Below are positions 1 through 5,819 of a DNA stretch of 5,819 bases, one piece after another. Positions within the stretch are counted from its first letter, which is position 1; each line of letters starts with the position of its first letter. Source of the stretch: Candidatus Phaeomarinibacter sp. (GTDB taxonomy: Bacteria > Pseudomonadota > Alphaproteobacteria > CGMCC-115125); contig JANQMQ010000204.1 in NCBI GenBank assembly GCA_028279995.1, positions 1-5,819 of the forward strand. Direction: 5' to 3'. The position numbers and the translations under genes were made by a program. Under the pieces are notes generated by a model, which saw only the letters and a program-made list of their open reading frames with translations, was not told the DNA's origin and did not search any database.

Positions 1-2162
1 ACATTCCCGACGGGAAGTACGACATTGTCCCTGCCGGGTTTGGCGGCACGGTCTACACCTGCCCCATGCATCTTGACGTCCGGCAGCCGGGCCCCGGCAG
101 CTGCCCGCTGTGTGGTATGGCCCTGGAGTCTGAGGGCATCCCCTCCCTTGAGGAAGATACATCCGAACTCGATGATATGACGCGGCGCTTCTGGATCAGC
201 GCTGCTCTGACGGTGCCGCTGTTCGTTTACGCCATGGGCGACCTCATTCCCGGCCAGCCATTTTCAGGATTGGTGGATGTCAGAACAGGGCACTGGATTC
301 AGTTTGCGCTGGCTGCACCGGTCGTCCTTTGGGGTGGCTGGCCTTTCTTCGTGCGCGGCGTCCAGTCCGTGCAGACGATGAACCTGAACATGTTCACCTT
401 GATTGCCCTTGGCGTTTCCATGGCGTTCGCATTCAGCACGGTCGCAACAACAGCACCCGGCATCTTTCCGGCCTCTTTTAGGGGACAGGACGGTGGCGTT
501 GGCGTCTACTACGAGGCCGCCGCTGTCATCACCACGCTGGTCTTGCTGGGCCAGGTTCTGGAGCTCCGAGCGCGAAGCGCAACCAGCGGTGCAATCAGGG
601 CGCTCCTGGAGCTGGAGCCGGCCACGGCATGGCGCATTGGTGACAACGTTACAGAGCAGGAAATCGCCATCGACAATCTGAAGGCCGGTGATCTGCTGCG
701 GGTTAAGCCCGGCGCCAAGGTCCCGGTGGACGGCACGATTGAGGAAGGGTTCAGCACCATTGATGAATCCATGATTACAGGCGAGCCCCTCCCTGTTCAA
801 AAGTCACAGGGCGATCCCGTAACGGGCGGCACCGTCAACCAGGCGGGCGGGTTCACCATGCGCGCCACGCAAGTCGGGGACAACACACTGCTCTCGCGGA
901 TTATCCAGATGGTGGCGGAAGCCCAGCGCAGCCGCGCTCCCATTCAGCGTCTGGCCGATAGTGTCGCTGGCATCTTCGTCCCGGCAGTCATTGCCATAGC
1001 AATAGCTACCTTCATCATCTGGTCGCTGTGGGGACCCGACCCTGCCATGGCCTATGGATTGTTAAACGCTGTCGCCGTCTTGATCATCGCATGCCCGTGC
1101 GCACTTGGGTTGGCGACGCCCATGTCAATTATGGTTGGAACGGGCAACGGCGCTCAAAACGGCATTCTCATCAAGGATGCTGAAATGCTGGAGACTTTCG
1201 AGAAAGTCGACACGGTGGTTCTTGACAAGACGGGCACCCTCACCCGCGGCAAACCGGAACTTGTAACGGTCGCACCTTCATCGGATTTCTCCGAGAATGA
1301 TTTGCTGCGGTTTGTCGGATCACTTGAGAAGGCAAGCGAGCATCCATTGGCAGCCGCGATCGTGTCCGGTGCCGAAGCGAGACACATTTCACTCAGCAGC
1401 GTTCTCAATTTCCAGTCCGCGATCGGTAAAGGGGTCACCGGCGATATCGATGGGCATCATGTCGCCGTTGGCAATCAGGCGATGATGGCCGAGTGCGCCG
1501 ATATCGACCCTGACTGGTCATCGATGGCGGACGCTCTTTGCGACGACGGACAGACGGTCATGTATGTCAGCATTGATCGAAAGCCTGCCGGACTCATGGG
1601 CATCACCGACCCGATCAAGGAGACAACACCAGATGCCATCCGGGACCTGCACAACACAGGATTGCGCATTGTCATGTTGACCGGGGACAGCGATGCCACG
1701 GCGCAGGTCATAGGCAGACAGGCAGGCATCGACGAGATCATTTCCAATGTTCTCCCCCAAGACAAACACAGGGTCATTCAGCAGTTGCAAAGAGAAGGCG
1801 CAGTTGTCGCCATGGCAGGTGACGGCATCAACGATGCCCCCGCCCTCGCCCAGGCCGATGTGGGCGTTGCGATGGGTACCGGCACAGACGTCGCCATGGA
1901 AAGCGCAGGCATCACCCTTGTGAGTGGTGACCTCAGGAACCTGGAAAAAGCGTTCAGGCTCAGCCAGGGCACCATGCGCAATATCCGGCAGAACCTGTTC
2001 TTTGCCTTTGCCTACAATTCCCTGGGTGTTCCGGTCGCAGCTGGCGTCCTCTACCCATGGTTCGGACTGCTCCTGAGCCCGATGATTGCAGCAGCCGCAA
2101 TGAGCCTGAGTTCCGTGTCGGTCATCAGCAACGCCTTGCGTCTGAGAAAGATGCATATCTAA
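1..2162 (+). CDS. copA: Cu(+)-exporting P1B-type ATPase, 5' end outside window
   Basis: An inner-membrane pump that uses ATP to export Cu(+), possibly Ag(+), from the cytoplasm. The frame is open from base 3. Twenty-one codons precede the ATG at 66, and that ATG lies inside a heavy-metal-binding motif (YTCPMH, then CPLCGM), so the start is upstream. Numbering from that Met: eight membrane segments near 42-61, 76-98, 108-128, 148-168, 300-323, 333-357, 640-662 and 666-688; TGE actuator motif 238-240; CPC copper site 343-345; DKTGT with phosphorylated Asp387; His426-Pro427 of the nucleotide-binding domain; GDGIND 585-590. Tyr650-Asn651 in segment 7 and Met679-Ser680 plus Ser682-Ser683 in segment 8 match the Cu(+) subgroup rather than Zn/Cd pumps. 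All core catalytic motifs are intact. Any N-terminal HMA domain would be outside the window. The downstream gap carries its own promoters, so this is probably a separate transcription unit from the haem genes. Confidence 0.95.
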   Translation, partial: IPDGKYDIVPAGFGGTVYTCPMHLDVRQPGPGSCPLCGMALESEGIPSLEEDTSELDDMTRRFWISAALTVPLFVYAMGDLIPGQPFSGLVDVRTGHWIQFALAAPVVLWGGWPFFVRGVQSVQTMNLNMFTLIALGVSMAFAFSTVATTAPGIFPASFRGQDGGVGVYYEAAAVITTLVLLGQVLELRARSATSGAIRALLELEPATAWRIGDNVTEQEIAIDNLKAGDLLRVKPGAKVPVDGTIEEGFSTIDESMITGEPLPVQKSQGDPVTGGTVNQAGGFTMRATQVGDNTLLSRIIQMVAEAQRSRAPIQRLADSVAGIFVPAVIAIAIATFIIWSLWGPDPAMAYGLLNAVAVLIIACPCALGLATPMSIMVGTGNGAQNGILIKDAEMLETFEKVDTVVLDKTGTLTRGKPELVTVAPSSDFSENDLLRFVGSLEKASEHPLAAAIVSGAEARHISLSSVLNFQSAIGKGVTGDIDGHHVAVGNQAMMAECADIDPDWSSMADALCDDGQTVMYVSIDRKPAGLMGITDPIKETTPDAIRDLHNTGLRIVMLTGDSDATAQVIGRQAGIDEIISNVLPQDKHRVIQQLQREGAVVAMAGDGINDAPALAQADVGVAMGTGTDVAMESAGITLVSGDLRNLEKAFRLSQGTMRNIRQNLFFAFAYNSLGVPVAAGVLYPWFGLLLSPMIAAAAMSLSSVSVISNALRLRKMHI

Positions 2163-2291
2163 GGGGCAGGTGAATGAGCTGCCTCACTTCATTGCACTGC
2201 CAATTGCGATATCCGACAGAGTTAACCCTTGGGCCGCGAGGCCTTGCCTCCATTCGTGCCGATAAAAATGAGTTTGCGGTACCATCAGCAC

Positions 2292-2320
2292 TTGAAACTG
2301 CAAATGACTCGCAATATAAG
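2292..2320 (+). promoter_or_regulatory. Predicted sigma70-type promoter P1 of the haem operon
   Basis: TTGAAA (2292-2297) and TATAAG (2315-2320) are separated by exactly 17 bases. Each hexamer differs from the sigma70 consensus at one position. Transcription would start near 2327, giving a leader of about 100 bases before the GTG at 2429. The spacer contains a Fur-box-like palindrome, so repressor binding would directly block RNA polymerase. This is predicted by eye; no start site is known. Confidence 0.65.
2299..2313 (+). promoter_or_regulatory. Fur-box-like operator inside promoter P1
   Basis: TGCAAATGACTCGCA is an imperfect 7-1-7 inverted repeat centred on base 2306. Five of seven arm positions are symmetric (TGCnAnT / AnTnGCA). 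The 7-1-7 geometry is the classical Fur site layout, and the sequence resembles alphaproteobacterial Fur sites as I remember them. It sits entirely between the -35 and -10 hexamers, as expected for iron-dependent repression of a haem receptor. I did not see the Irr-type motif (TTTAGAA-N3-TTCTAAA). The regulator's identity is inferred. Confidence 0.6.
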
Positions 2321-2370
2321 CCGCTGAAGAAGTGATCTTGAAAGCGGCAAAAATCGTGCGTTTCTGGGCT

Positions 2371-2399
2371 TTCAAATTGCGATTGATTCTGAGTATTGT
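2371..2399 (+). promoter_or_regulatory. Possible second promoter P2 of the haem operon
   Basis: TTCAAA (2371-2376) and TATTGT (2394-2399) are again separated by 17 bases, and the unit aligns without gaps to P1 79 bases upstream. Both hexamers are weaker than in P1. A start near 2406 would leave a leader of roughly 23 bases before GTG 2429, just enough for the ribosome binding site at 2417-2423. It could instead be a second operator with no promoter activity. Confidence 0.4.
2378..2398 (+). promoter_or_regulatory. Second Fur-box-like operator upstream of the haem receptor gene
   Basis: The stretch beginning TGCGATTGATTCTGAGT contains the TGATTCT core typical of proteobacterial Fur boxes, preceded by TGCGA. 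At the equivalent register it is less symmetric than the site at 2299-2313 (four of seven arm positions), but it holds the same place relative to the -35/-10-like hexamers. Two operators 79 bases apart would allow tighter or cooperative repression. Confidence 0.5.
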
Positions 2400-2416
2400 T
2401 TGCGGTGCTGCCGCCG

Positions 2417-2423
2417 AAGGGGG
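2417..2423 (+). promoter_or_regulatory. Ribosome binding site that decides the GTG start of the haem receptor
   Basis: AAGGGGG ends five bases before GTG 2429. The upstream in-frame TTG at 2396 lies within the P2 -10-like hexamer and has no purine-rich site at suitable spacing. This favours the GTG as the true start. Confidence 0.6.
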
Positions 2424-2428
2424 TTTGG

Positions 2429-4648
2429 GTGACCAACGAAATTGCAAAATTTGATCCGGCCAAGGGTTTTGCGGAGAAGCTAAGGGCTTCGACGGCGCTG
2501 CGGAGTTTTGGCGGCGCATGCTCAATCGCGGCTGCAGCGGTGGTTTTGACGGCCGGTACAGCGTTTGCGCAGAGTTCAAAGAGCAGTGCGGGAACCACTT
2601 CAGTGCGTTCTGCGCCCATCAGTGTCACGGCAACCCGTACGCCGATGAAGGCCTTCAATGTTCCTGGTCAGGTAACCGTCAAGGGCGCTGAGCAGATCGA
2701 AAACGAAATTCCTGCAAGCCTTGATGATTTGTTTGACGACATCCCCGGTGTAACTAGCTTTGGTGGCCCGCGCCGCACTGGTGAAGTACCGACCATTCGC
2801 GGCTTCTCAGGTCCTGATGTTATCGTCACGCTTGATGGTGCACGGCAGAATTTCGTGTCCGGCCATGACGGCCGCGCCTTCATCGATCCAGCATTCATCG
2901 GCGAAGCTGAGATCGTGCGGGGATCATCATCTTCTCTCTACGGATCAGGCGGCACGGGTGGCGTCATTGCCCTGCGCACACTCACCGCTGATGATCTCCT
3001 GAAGGGAGACGAAACTGTCGGCGGTCGTGTTGGCCTCTCCTATCGCTCCGGCAATGATGAATTTGCCCAACGCCTTGTGGGAGCATGGCGCCCGGATGAT
3101 ATGACGGACATCACAGGTGGCATTGTCCGGCGCAAGTCTGAAGACGTGCGCCTTGGCAACGATGTCAAGCTTGATGCCGAGGATGACATTCTTTCCGGTT
3201 TCCTGCGCGGTGAATTCAAGGAGAACGAAAGCACAGGCATTCGCCTTGGCTGGAATCGTTTCCGCAATGACGCGCGTGAGCCAAACAATGGTCAGGCTGC
3301 AGCCGGCACGCTGGCCGACAAGAATGTCGATTCTGAAACGTTCACGGCAGGCGTCTTCTTCAGCCCGGCCAACAATCCTTTGCTGGATGCAGAGGTCAAT
3401 GCCTACCGCACGACAAGCCGCGTAGACGAAACCAACCTCACCGGCACACAGGCAAACCAGCTGCAGGAACGCAAGCTCACAACATTCGGGCTCAGTGCTG
3501 ATAACACAAGCAACTTCGTCCTTGCCGACAATGCTGACCTAGCTCTGACAGTCGGCTTCGACTACTACAGAGAAGACGCGGAAGGAGCGCTCAATGGGGG
3601 TGTCCGGGGAGGCGTTGTAACCGGTGATCAGCAGTTCTATGGCTTTTTTGCGCAAACTGCTTTCAGCTTCTATGACATCTTTGGACTGGACGGGTCCGAG
3701 TTCACACTGACGCCAGGCGTCCGGTACGATAACTTCGACAGCAAAGATACTGTAGGCAACAAGACTTCAGACAATCAGCTTTCACCAAAGATCACGGCGC
3801 AGTTTGCACCCGTCGAGTGGGGCTTCGTCTACGGATCCTATGCGGAAGCGTTCCGCGCACCCCGCTTGGATGAGTTGTTCGCAACCGGCACCCATTTTCC
3901 GGTATTCAGCCCGACCGGCCAGTTTGCCGGTACTAACCAGTTCATTCCAAACACGGCATTGGAGCCGCAATCCACAGATACATGGGAATTTGGGGCTGGC
4001 GTAGAATTGACTGACCTCTTCTCCGAGGATGATGTGTTTCAGGCCAAGCTGGGGCACTATTCGATAAACGGGGAAAACTTCCTGTCCACGGAAGTCATTC
4101 AGACCGCGAACCTGACCACTCCACAGTTTGCTCCCTTCCCTCCTGGCTTCACTTGCTTGATCACAGCGCCCGCCGGGACAGCTCTTGCGTGCGGCGGCAC
4201 GACCCAGGTCGTTAACATTCCGGACGCCGAACTCGATGGCTTTGAGCTGGAGGCAAGCTACGACTCATCGCGTTTCCGCGTGGCTCTCGCCGGGTCCACC
4301 ATGGACACTGAAAACAAGGCAACCGGCAACCCGATCGGTGTTGAACAGCCCGATCAGATCACCGCTGATCTGCGTCTGAAGCTGCCTGAAATTGACAGCT
4401 TCATAGGCTGGCAGTCCACCTTTGCCGATAGCCATGATGGCGGCACCGTTACAGCCAATGACCGCGATTCCTACAACATCCATGAAGTCTACGCCCGCTG
4501 GCGCGCAGAAGAAGGAGCCCTCGCAGGCTTCAGTGTTGGCGTCACTGCTGAGAACCTGTTCGACGAAGAGTACCAGCGGGTCGCTGCTGACACTCTCGAA
4601 GAAGGACGGAGTGTTCTTGTTGACGTCAGCTATCGGATTGGATGGTAG
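2429..4648 (+). CDS. hmuR: TonB-dependent outer-membrane haem/haemoglobin receptor
   Basis: A 22-strand beta-barrel family receptor that takes haem, free or from haemoproteins, across the outer membrane using TonB-ExbBD energy. Started at GTG 2429 it has 739 residues. The signal peptide has an unusually long n-region (about 1-29), a hydrophobic core near 30-45 and likely cleavage after AFA (47). A TonB-box-like PISVTAT (63-69) opens the plug (about 63-185), which contains GVTSFGGPRRTGEVPTIRGF, LDGARQ and the VRGSSSSLYGSGGTGGV block typical of haem receptors. The barrel has FRAP (475-478), a relaxed NPNL-type motif (PNTAL, 507-511) and His489 between them, where haem receptors carry a functional histidine; His146 lies in the plug. 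Cys576 and Cys588 may form a disulphide in an outer loop. It ends YRIGW, an aromatic barrel-export signal. Followed 60 bases later by hmuS. The exact haem source cannot be told from sequence. Confidence 0.9.
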   Translation: MTNEIAKFDPAKGFAEKLRASTALRSFGGACSIAAAAVVLTAGTAFAQSSKSSAGTTSVRSAPISVTATRTPMKAFNVPGQVTVKGAEQIENEIPASLDDLFDDIPGVTSFGGPRRTGEVPTIRGFSGPDVIVTLDGARQNFVSGHDGRAFIDPAFIGEAEIVRGSSSSLYGSGGTGGVIALRTLTADDLLKGDETVGGRVGLSYRSGNDEFAQRLVGAWRPDDMTDITGGIVRRKSEDVRLGNDVKLDAEDDILSGFLRGEFKENESTGIRLGWNRFRNDAREPNNGQAAAGTLADKNVDSETFTAGVFFSPANNPLLDAEVNAYRTTSRVDETNLTGTQANQLQERKLTTFGLSADNTSNFVLADNADLALTVGFDYYREDAEGALNGGVRGGVVTGDQQFYGFFAQTAFSFYDIFGLDGSEFTLTPGVRYDNFDSKDTVGNKTSDNQLSPKITAQFAPVEWGFVYGSYAEAFRAPRLDELFATGTHFPVFSPTGQFAGTNQFIPNTALEPQSTDTWEFGAGVELTDLFSEDDVFQAKLGHYSINGENFLSTEVIQTANLTTPQFAPFPPGFTCLITAPAGTALACGGTTQVVNIPDAELDGFELEASYDSSRFRVALAGSTMDTENKATGNPIGVEQPDQITADLRLKLPEIDSFIGWQSTFADSHDGGTVTANDRDSYNIHEVYARWRAEEGALAGFSVGVTAENLFDEEYQRVAADTLEEGRSVLVDVSYRIGW

Positions 4649-4659
4649 CCATCAAATTC

Positions 4660-4688
4660 CCTCTCCCCGACATCTGGTTGGGGAGAGG
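4660..4688 (+). repeat. Perfect 9-bp hairpin between the receptor gene and hmuS
   Basis: CCTCTCCCC (4660-4668) pairs perfectly with GGGGAGAGG (4680-4688) across an 11-base loop. No T-run follows, so it is not a standard intrinsic terminator. It ends four bases before the hmuS ribosome binding site. The CCTCTCCCC/GGGGAGAGG type of palindrome is common between genes in many alphaproteobacteria, to my knowledge, so this may be a dispersed intergenic repeat. It could also stabilise the upstream mRNA or tune hmuS expression. Confidence 0.65.
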
Positions 4689-4692
4689 CACC

Positions 4693-4698
4693 AGGAGA
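4693..4698 (+). promoter_or_regulatory. Ribosome binding site of hmuS
   Basis: AGGAGA lies ten bases before the ATG at 4709, which is slightly long but acceptable spacing. It is only four bases from the end of the hairpin at 4660-4688, so structure could affect ribosome access. Confidence 0.6.
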
Positions 4699-4708
4699 CA
4701 AGCCTCAT

Positions 4709-5767
4709 ATGACCAACAATACCGTTGCCGAACTTCATGATCGAGTCGCCGCCCTGCGCGAAAAGTCTCCAAAGATGCGCGCCCGCGATGTGGCAGCTGA
4801 ACTGGGTGTTTCCGAAGCGGAACTCGTCTGTGCGGGACTTGGCAAAACAGCCCGGCGCATCAAGGGCCCATGGTCGGAAGTGATCACGGCGTTTGGTGCT
4901 CTCGGCGAAGTCATGGCCCTCACCCGCAACGAGGGCGTCGTCCACGAGAAAGTCGGCGAATACGCCAACATGGACTTTGGTGCCCATGGCGGCATCGTTC
5001 TGAACCATGATATCGACCTGCGCTTGTTCCTCGGCCGTTGGCACTTCGGCTTTGCGGTGAGTGAAGAAACCCGCTCAGGGCCGCGCCGGAGCCTGCAGTT
5101 CTTCGACCTGGACGGCACGGCTGTGCACAAGGTTTACCTGCGCTCCGAGAGCAATCAGGATGCCTATGATGCCCTGGTAGACCGCTTCACCCATGAAGAC
5201 CAAAACTCATTGATCGAGACTGGTCTTGTTCCCGCGAAAGATGCTGACAAACCCGATGAAGAAATTGATCAGCAGGCGCTTTTGCAGGACTGGGCGGAAC
5301 TGAAGGATACCCATGACTTCTTCCCGCTCCTTCGCAAGTACAAAGTCGGGCGCCAGCAGGCGCTCCGTTTGGCGGAAGGCCGTTTTGCCCAGCAGGCTCC
5401 TCTGGATGCGGTCACCCGCGTTCTGACAACAGCCTCGGAGCGTGGCGCGCCAATCATGGCATTCGTCGGGAACAAGGGGTGCATCCAGATACATACTGGA
5501 CCAGTTGTTCGCATCGAGCCTATGGGGCCATGGATCAATGTTCTTGACGATGGTTTCAACCTGCATCTGCGCACCGATCTCGTGGCCAGCGCATGGGTGG
5601 TACGCAAGCCAACTGTCGATGGTGACGTGACATCCGTTGAGATCTACGACGCGGCTGGCGAAATGATGGTCCAGTTCTTCGGTGAGCGTAAACCAGGCCA
5701 GACCGAGCGCGATGACTGGCGTCAGCTTATTGCGGAAGGTGTTCTGGGTCAGGGAGTTGCAGCCTGA
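4709..5767 (+). CDS. hmuS: Haem-degrading/haem-trafficking protein HmuS (HemS/ChuS family)
   Basis: A cytoplasmic protein that receives imported haem. Family members bind haem and either open the ring to release iron or pass it on; which applies here is not shown. The 352 residues match the usual length of about 340-355. The N-terminus has the family's SPKMRARDVAAELGVSEAEL segment (20-39). Two tandem structural repeats are visible: residues 69-118 and 249-298 align without gaps at an offset of 180, with about ten identities. His202 in THDFFPLLRKY, followed by GRQQALR, matches the axial haem-ligand histidine of HemS/ChuS. The C-half shows GNKGCIQIHTGPV (254-266), GPWINVLDDGFNLHL (273-287) and FFGERKPGQ (323-331). 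An acidic linker (about 175-190) joins the halves. It is probably co-transcribed with the receptor gene 60 bases upstream, and its stop overlaps the next start. Confidence 0.93.
   Translation: MTNNTVAELHDRVAALREKSPKMRARDVAAELGVSEAELVCAGLGKTARRIKGPWSEVITAFGALGEVMALTRNEGVVHEKVGEYANMDFGAHGGIVLNHDIDLRLFLGRWHFGFAVSEETRSGPRRSLQFFDLDGTAVHKVYLRSESNQDAYDALVDRFTHEDQNSLIETGLVPAKDADKPDEEIDQQALLQDWAELKDTHDFFPLLRKYKVGRQQALRLAEGRFAQQAPLDAVTRVLTTASERGAPIMAFVGNKGCIQIHTGPVVRIEPMGPWINVLDDGFNLHLRTDLVASAWVVRKPTVDGDVTSVEIYDAAGEMMVQFFGERKPGQTERDDWRQLIAEGVLGQGVAA
5751..5756 (+). promoter_or_regulatory. Ribosome binding site of the gene downstream of hmuS
   Basis: AGGGAG lies within the end of hmuS, ten bases before the ATG at 5767. 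Together with the overlapping stop/start it supports a real, translationally coupled downstream gene. Confidence 0.5.
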
Positions 5768-5819
5768 TGACCGATTGCACTCCCCGCAGACACCTTCGGG
5801 TAGCACTTCTAATTGCCGC
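5767..5819 (+). CDS. Start of a further haem-operon gene, cut by the window edge; possibly haem-binding protein HmuT
   Basis: The ATG overlaps the hmuS stop by one base (TGATG), a common sign of translational coupling. Seventeen codons are visible, reading MTDCTPRRHLRVALLIA, with no stop before the edge. Basic residues (RRHLR) followed by hydrophobic VALLIA look like the start of a signal peptide or first membrane segment. In hmuRSTUV-type operons the gene after hmuS is hmuT, the periplasmic haem-binding protein of the ABC importer, which would fit an exported protein. The assignment rests on synteny only. An inner-membrane protein or another operon member is also possible. Confidence 0.55.
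   Translation, partial: MTDCTPRRHLRVALLIA

Larger units (their letters stand above)
2163..2428 (+). other. Intergenic regulatory region between copA and the haem receptor gene
   Basis: This 266-base gap looks more AT-rich than its neighbours and holds the control region of the haem operon. Just after the copA stop there is a weak imperfect stem (2171-2178 with 2183-2191, one bulged base, 4-base loop). It has no T-run, so I do not call it a terminator. Two promoter/operator units follow at 2292-2320 and 2371-2399. A ribosome binding site lies at 2417-2423. I see no tRNA and no hemP/hmuP-like small gene, which often accompanies haem receptor genes in related bacteria. Confidence 0.7.

Noticed and set aside
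1518..2156. Long minus-strand open frame (212 codons) opposite the copA 3' end, and similar ones opposite hmuR and hmuS.
   Set aside because: They lie wholly opposite genes with intact family motifs, show no recognisable domains, and are expected as antisense shadows in GC-rich coding DNA.
2163..2191. Alternative stems after the copA stop (2163-2169 with 2179-2185, or 2171-2178 with 2183-2191) as a terminator.
   Set aside because: The stems are short, mutually exclusive and either bulged or containing a G-T pair, and no T-run follows.
2238..2250. Small hairpin GAGGC-CTT-GCCTC in the intergenic region.
   Set aside because: Only five base pairs with a 3-base loop and no T-run; likely by chance in a GC-rich segment.
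2174..2335. A 53-codon + strand open frame just after copA, with AAGGGG seven bases before its ATG.
   Set aside because: The product has no recognisable domain and does not look like HemP/HmuP. The frame runs through the P1 promoter and first operator, and a frame this long can occur by chance. A conserved ortholog would reopen it.
2125..2658. Minus-strand open frame (177 codons) spanning the copA-hmuR gap.
   Set aside because: It covers the promoter/operator region and the hmuR signal peptide, and its translation has no recognisable domain.
1..5819. CRISPR arrays, tRNA/rRNA genes, insertion sequences or attachment sites.
   Set aside because: No regularly spaced repeats, transposase-like frames, terminal inverted repeats or RNA gene signatures were seen on reading both strands.

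Overview
The window looks like chromosomal DNA of an alphaproteobacterium. The genes are moderately GC-rich, and a copper-exporting P-type ATPase lies beside a haem-uptake cluster whose order (receptor, then HmuS, then a further overlapping gene) is familiar from rhizobia and related groups. The lineage is inferred from gene families, gene order and operator style. No rRNA or phylogenetic marker is present.

Layout, all on the + strand. (1) Positions 1-2162 hold the 3' part of a Cu(+)-exporting P1B-type ATPase gene (copA-like). Its reading frame is already open at base 1, so the true start is upstream, and the first in-frame ATG (66) lies inside a metal-binding motif. (2) Positions 2163-2428 are a 266-base intergenic region. 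It carries two similarly built promoter/operator units, TTGAAA-N17-TATAAG and TTCAAA-N17-TATTGT, 79 bases apart. Each has a Fur-box-like sequence in its spacer. (3) Positions 2429-4648 encode a TonB-dependent outer-membrane haem/haemoglobin receptor (hmuR-like), best started at GTG 2429. (4) Positions 4649-4708 are a short gap with a perfect 9-bp hairpin just ahead of the next ribosome binding site. (5) Positions 4709-5767 encode the cytoplasmic haem-handling protein HmuS/HemS. (6) From 5767 to the window edge a further gene begins. It overlaps the hmuS stop codon (TGATG) and shows the start of a possible signal peptide. By synteny it may be the periplasmic haem-binding protein HmuT, but only 17 codons are visible.

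How they work together (family knowledge plus inference): the receptor would import haem across the outer membrane using TonB energy. An ABC transporter, probably starting with the truncated last gene, would move it into the cytoplasm, where HmuS binds or degrades it. Iron-dependent repression by a Fur-family regulator at the two operators would switch the operon on when iron is scarce. The copper ATPase appears to be a separate transcription unit whose start and promoter are outside the window.

I found no undescribed system. The less routine points are the duplicated Fur-operator/promoter arrangement, the hairpin next to the hmuS ribosome binding site, and the start-codon corrections for two genes.
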